Positions 6,483 to 9,921 of a DNA stretch of 9,921 nt are shown here, one piece after another. Position 1 is the stretch's first letter. The number at the start of each line of letters is the position of its first letter. Position numbers and translations under genes: made by a program. This DNA is from Methanomicrobiales archaeon (GTDB lineage Archaea; Halobacteriota; Methanomicrobia; Methanomicrobiales; Methanomicrobiaceae): contig JAAYIO010000011.1 of NCBI GenBank assembly GCA_012523385.1, positions 1 to 9,921 of the forward strand. The letters are read 5' to 3'. The notes under the pieces are model-generated. The model had not been told where the DNA came from. It made no database searches and saw only the letters and a list, made by a program, of their open reading frames with translations.

Positions 6483-8504
6483 ATGCCAAAAAATTCAGCA
6501 GAGAATGAGGCTCTCCGATCATTCCCATCGGAACGAACAGATATGGGTATTCATGATTACTATGAATATGTCCGTCATTCTGCAATTCCGGTTCTTTTTT
6601 TCGAGGAGACAGGAAATATTACTTTTGTAAACGCAGCCTTCCAACGCATTTATCACTATTCCGACAATTTTTTTATAAAATTCCCTGATATCCATGCCAT
6701 CATCCATCCCGGTGAACCGCTGGGAGATGACGCTGGTACAGGAGGAGGGTTTTGCGATATATTCCGACCCGGGACATTCATCCGTGCATCGGTGATAGAC
6801 TCATTTGGAGTGAGTCTTCCGTCTTTTATCTCTGTTGCAGAAATACCTGGTTCAACTCTTGTTACCGTTACCATTTACCCCGGTTCTTCTGTCTGTTCGC
6901 CAATTGGATTTCCGGATGAAGATAAGGCAGTTCACCCGGCAAGAGGCGATGCGAGTATCCCGTTTGAACTATTTGAAAACTACCCGCATGCAGTGATTGT
7001 TCTCTCCGCTGGTGTATGCATATACGCAAATACGGCGGCACGCAAGCTTTTGGGAAAGAATGCGTTCCCGAAGGTCAGTCTCCCCAAAGTGCGTCTGGTG
7101 CACAACAAATTTTCAGAACTGGTGGAACCTCTGTCATTGTATGACAGTTCATCGCCACCCGAACCACGGATGATTGAGGATCAGCTTCGCCTGAGTAAAA
7201 CCCATGTTGTTGACGTGGAGATTATGCTTGCCCCATCGGGGGATGCGTCCCGTAATCTTCTGGTTGTTTTCCGTGATATAACCCGAAAGAAACACGCAGA
7301 GTCAGAACTCCTAAAACGGAACAGTCAGCTTTTAATGATGAATGAGGTCATGAAGGTGGCAAATTCAGTCGATACCCTTGATGGAATGCTGGAAGAGATT
7401 CTGCATACGGTTATCGATAAGATGAATTTTGACCTTGGCTGGATATATCTCCGTGATACGGACGCGAAATGGGCAACGATCATCGCATCCTCCGGCATAT
7501 CAGAACGGTTTATCGATGCAAAATTGCGTCAAAATGTAATGGACTATCCGTTTAATCTCGTATTTTTTGCGATGCAGCAGCACTATGTAGAGAATCTGCC
7601 GAATCATCCACCCGGGCCAATTGATACAAAAGTGCTTGAAGAGATTGATGCACTTTCATACGCGGGTATTCCGCTCATATCTGACGCTGTTGTTGTCGGT
7701 GCCCTCTACATCGGTAGCCGGTCACGCCATTCCTTTTCCCCCTTTGAGAAAAAAACGCTTGAGATGATCGGGAATAAAATCGGGGGCACGATTCTGCGTG
7801 GGATCCTGCAGGATCGTCTGGAGGATTCCTTTAGCGACGCAAGTCTCTATCTGGATATCATGCTTCATGACATTAAAAATGCAAATGCTGCTGTTCTTGG
7901 GTATTCCCGCCGTCTGACGGATTCTCTGCCCGGTGAGGATACCAGTAAGTATATTGCAAAAATCCAGTGGCATACCCATCATATAACTGATATTCTCAAC
8001 AATGTAACAACCATTCGGAGGATCACCGATGAAACGACTGAGATGATCCCCATTAATCTGGATACACTCATTAGTGCAGAAATATCTCAATACCCCGGGG
8101 CATCAATTTCTTTTATGCGGACCGGATGTACGGTTCTGGCGGACAGTCTTCTCTCTGTTATCTTCACCAATCTTATCCGAAACAGCATTAAACACGGCGG
8201 GGCAGGGGTGCGCATCTGGATCAATAGCGAGGAGATGGATCATGAGGTGACGGTTTCTGTTGAGGATGACGGGCCCGGTCTTTCTGATGATAAGAAAGAA
8301 CAACTCTTATCACTCTTTCAGGAATACACCACCGAACGGGGGGGCCGGGGCCTTGGCCTGCATATCGCCCGTCTTTTGATTCGGAGATATGGGGGGAAAA
8401 TTACTCCCGGAGACCGGATGCCCGGGCACCCTGAAAAAGGGCTTTCCATTCGTTTTACTCTTCGTTTGGCTGAAGATATGGAAGATGATGATTCAACGGT
8501 TTGA
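6483..8504 (+). CDS. Soluble PAS-PAS-GAF sensor histidine kinase
   Basis: A 673-residue histidine kinase (numbered from ATG 6483) without any membrane segment, so it should sense cytoplasmic signals. Approximate domains: PAS at 27-133 (IPVLFFEETGNITFVNAAF), second PAS at 160-270 ending in the PAC-like VVFRDITRKK, GAF at 297-440, DHp helices from 455 with phosphoacceptor H462 in MLHDIKN, and HATPase_c from about 555 to 665. The ATPase domain has the N-box NLIRNSIKHGG (N567), G1 box DDGPG (595-599) and G2 box GRGLGL (621-626), so it looks catalytically complete. The HDIKN form of the H-box is common in Methanomicrobiales kinases. The C-terminus is acidic (EDMEDDDSTV). A GTG at 6462 would add seven residues but lies upstream of the expected transcript start. 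No receiver domain or response regulator is in the window, so partner and signal are unknown. Confidence 0.93.
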   Translation: MPKNSAENEALRSFPSERTDMGIHDYYEYVRHSAIPVLFFEETGNITFVNAAFQRIYHYSDNFFIKFPDIHAIIHPGEPLGDDAGTGGGFCDIFRPGTFIRASVIDSFGVSLPSFISVAEIPGSTLVTVTIYPGSSVCSPIGFPDEDKAVHPARGDASIPFELFENYPHAVIVLSAGVCIYANTAARKLLGKNAFPKVSLPKVRLVHNKFSELVEPLSLYDSSSPPEPRMIEDQLRLSKTHVVDVEIMLAPSGDASRNLLVVFRDITRKKHAESELLKRNSQLLMMNEVMKVANSVDTLDGMLEEILHTVIDKMNFDLGWIYLRDTDAKWATIIASSGISERFIDAKLRQNVMDYPFNLVFFAMQQHYVENLPNHPPGPIDTKVLEEIDALSYAGIPLISDAVVVGALYIGSRSRHSFSPFEKKTLEMIGNKIGGTILRGILQDRLEDSFSDASLYLDIMLHDIKNANAAVLGYSRRLTDSLPGEDTSKYIAKIQWHTHHITDILNNVTTIRRITDETTEMIPINLDTLISAEISQYPGASISFMRTGCTVLADSLLSVIFTNLIRNSIKHGGAGVRIWINSEEMDHEVTVSVEDDGPGLSDDKKEQLLSLFQEYTTERGGRGLGLHIARLLIRRYGGKITPGDRMPGHPEKGLSIRFTLRLAEDMEDDDSTV

Positions 8505-8557
8505 GGACACTTTCTGTTAGTCTCTTTACTGGAGTGAGTTCCTTGTCCGTCCTGTCC

Positions 8558-8564
8558 TTTTTTT
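8558..8564 (+). terminator. T7-run terminator after the histidine kinase gene
   Basis: Seven consecutive T residues after CCTGTCC, 54 nt past the kinase stop, without an obvious stem. Archaeal polymerase can terminate at such U-tracts; assignment rests on base composition and position. Confidence 0.4.
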
Positions 8565-8644
8565 ATCAACTCAGTTCGTTTCTGGGGGCTCATGGTGTAA
8601 CCCTTCTCAGAAACGTTACCATTCGCGTTGAATATGGAATGGGA

Positions 8645-8691
8645 TAAATAGAAGTGATTCGTGGAATCATACGGGAAGTAAATAGAAGTGA
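8645..8691. repeat. 13 bp direct repeat pair flanking a perfect 6 bp palindrome
   Basis: TAAATAGAAGTGA occurs exactly at 8645-8657 and 8679-8691 (34 bp from start to start). The first copy overlaps a perfect inverted repeat, TGATTC (8655-8660), GTG, GAATCA (8664-8669). The element sits in the 266 bp gap (8505-8770) between the convergent histidine kinase and radical SAM genes, where no promoter for either gene is needed. The gap otherwise holds two T-run terminators and no credible open reading frame. Confidence 0.55.
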
Positions 8692-8756
8692 ACTCCTCTC
8701 AGAGTGTGCAATTACCTCTTTGAGGGACTATTTTTGATCTTTTTGGGAACCACAGG

Positions 8757-8762
8757 AAAAAA
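8757..8762 (-). terminator. T6-run terminator after the radical SAM gene
   Basis: On the minus strand six T residues lie 8 nt past the radical SAM stop codon (8773-8771), and two further T5 runs follow at about 8744-8740 and 8735-8731. This fits archaeal U-tract termination. Confidence 0.4.
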
Positions 8763-8770
8763 GCAGATGA

Positions 8771-9921
8771 TTATTCCGAGACCATTTTCTGCATTAAATC
8801 CATGATACCTGCCTTTCCTTTTCGTTTTTTCCGCCTGGGACCGCCCATTCCCATATCTGTCGGCGCTGATCCGTAGAGTTCCTTATTAAGCCGGTCATTG
8901 AATTCATCAAAGATCTGCTTGTATGCCGGGCAGTGGGGATCTTCTGCCTCCACTCTGCCCCCTGTGGGGGCGATGGCATTGTACGGGCACCCTCCGCGAC
9001 AGTATCTGATATGGGGGCACTCTTTGCAGTGCTCATCTACAAAGTCTTTGAATGCGTGCATCAGTTTCCATGCACGGGACTCTGCCAGATCTGCTTTTGT
9101 CGGACGTTCATAGACCTTACCCATCACCCATTCTGGCATGCCCACAAACCGGTAACAGGGGTAGATACTGCCATCAGGCCCGATGGCAAAGGTGTTTCCC
9201 ATGCAGTCGTTAAAGGTGCAGACATTCCCCGTTCGTGTGAAAACCGATTTTAGCAGGTCATTTATATTCATGATCTCTGCGGTATCAAGGTTTTCCAGAT
9301 ATTTATCGAGGAGATATATGAGCAAGTCCCCATATTTTTCTGGTGCAAGTGCCCATTTCTCTGGATTATCGCCCTTAAGTGACGGAAGTGCGGGGTGCAG
9401 TTTGAGCGCAAACCCGTTCTCCATAAAGAAATGAAAGATCTCTTCACGGTGATCGACAGACTGTCGGGTAAAGGTGCAGATGAAGCGGACAAAAAGACCG
9501 TTTTCCCGTGCAATCCTGTAACCGTGCATGGTCTTGTCAAAGTATCCCGTTCCCCGCTGGATGTCATTAATTTCTTTTGGGCCGTCGATGGATGATCCGA
9601 TGGGCACCTGATACGCAGCAAAAATCTGTGCGAGTTCTGGGGTCATCAGCCAGAGATTTGTCTGGATGGCAAAGGTTGGTTTCAGGTGCGAAAGCTCATC
9701 TGAAAGCAGGTGAAGTGCTTCCCGGTAGAATTTGGGTCCTGCAAGCAGGGGTTCGCCGCCATGAAATGTTATGGTCACCTGCCGCTCGTCAAAATCTTTG
9801 AGCCAGGCGGCGACTTCCCTGATGGTCTCCATGCTCATCATTGGCGAGTCCTCGTCTGAACTCCAGCAGTAATGACAGTTGGATGGACAGCCAAGGGTTG
9901 GTATCAGCATCACATGGAAGG
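8771..9921 (-). CDS. Radical SAM/SPASM enzyme, probable peptide-modifying (5' end outside window)
   Basis: The frame is open to the window edge; codons before GTG 9913 read F-H, so the true start probably lies just upstream. Numbered from that GTG, C9-x3-C13-x2-C16 in TLGCPSNCHYCW is the radical SAM 4Fe-4S site, and HGGEPL (51-56) is the SAM-contacting GGE motif. The C-terminal half has a complete SPASM pattern: C237-x15-C253 with Gx4C at 248-253, C296-x2-C299-x5-C305-x3-C309, and C328, so two auxiliary clusters are expected; C232 is an extra cysteine. This architecture belongs to anaerobic sulfatase-maturase-like enzymes that modify peptides or proteins. The HVMLIPTLGC start and WSSDED segment resemble the methanogen Mhun_1560 (TIGR04083) family as I remember it. 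A basic tail (PRRKKRKGK, 359-367) follows SPASM. No sulfatase or precursor peptide gene is visible in the window. Confidence 0.9.
   Translation of the reverse strand, partial: FHVMLIPTLGCPSNCHYCWSSDEDSPMMSMETIREVAAWLKDFDERQVTITFHGGEPLLAGPKFYREALHLLSDELSHLKPTFAIQTNLWLMTPELAQIFAAYQVPIGSSIDGPKEINDIQRGTGYFDKTMHGYRIARENGLFVRFICTFTRQSVDHREEIFHFFMENGFALKLHPALPSLKGDNPEKWALAPEKYGDLLIYLLDKYLENLDTAEIMNINDLLKSVFTRTGNVCTFNDCMGNTFAIGPDGSIYPCYRFVGMPEWVMGKVYERPTKADLAESRAWKLMHAFKDFVDEHCKECPHIRYCRGGCPYNAIAPTGGRVEAEDPHCPAYKQIFDEFNDRLNKELYGSAPTDMGMGGPRRKKRKGKAGIMDLMQKMVSE

Noticed and set aside
8590..8670. Short minus-strand ORF of 26 codons in the gap downstream of the radical SAM gene, considered as a precursor peptide
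   Set aside because: No ribosome site, no leader/core composition, no Cys or Gly motif, and it overlaps the palindrome by chance.
8645..8691. CRISPR-like array
   Set aside because: Only two 13-base copies and one 21-base spacer, no further units and no cas genes.

Overview
The window looks like chromosomal DNA of a methanogenic euryarchaeon, most likely of the order Methanomicrobiales. The strongest evidence is a full-length methanogenesis marker 8 (DUF2099) protein at 4082-4939, a family known only from methanogens. Supporting signs are TATA-box promoters with leaderless or near-leaderless starts, T-run terminators, a soluble PAS/GAF histidine kinase with the HDIKN-type phosphoacceptor box common in Methanomicrobiales, and a SPASM radical SAM enzyme resembling a methanogen peptide-modifying family. 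Gene density is high and several convergent gene pairs almost touch. No rRNA, tRNA, CRISPR array, integrase or insertion sequence was seen.

Layout. Positions 1-551 (minus) hold the N-terminal 183 codons of a ParA-type ATPase. It is divergent, across about 126-135 bp, from a small Ras-like GTPase (678/687-1166, plus). Next come a small predicted lipoprotein (1230-1583, plus) and adenine deaminase (1586-3253, plus), whose ribosome binding site lies in the end of the lipoprotein gene. A DUF1624 membrane protein (3257-4039, minus) converges on ade, with 3 bp between the stops. It is divergent, over a 42 bp shared promoter gap, from the methanogenesis marker 8 gene (4082-4939, plus). That gene abuts a convergent HAD hydrolase (4940-5626, minus) with no spacer. 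Then come tspO (5740-6252, plus), a soluble PAS-PAS-GAF histidine kinase (6483-8504, plus), a 266 bp convergent gap with repeats, and a radical SAM/SPASM enzyme (8771 to the window end, minus, 5' end cut off).

How the genes relate. Most neighbours look functionally independent: purine salvage (ade), methanogenesis (marker 8), phosphatase (HAD) and sensing (TspO, histidine kinase). The ParA ATPase and the GTPase share a divergent promoter and could form a spatial-organisation pair, but that is inference. The most concrete unlisted signal is a decayed second copy of the tspO 3' end, an ungapped match of about 102 bp at a constant 140 bp offset, lying downstream of the tspO terminator. A second unexplained signal is a perfect 13 bp direct repeat flanking a perfect palindrome at 8645-8691. 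I did not find a convincing new multi-gene system; the radical SAM enzyme is the best lead, but no precursor peptide gene is visible in the window.
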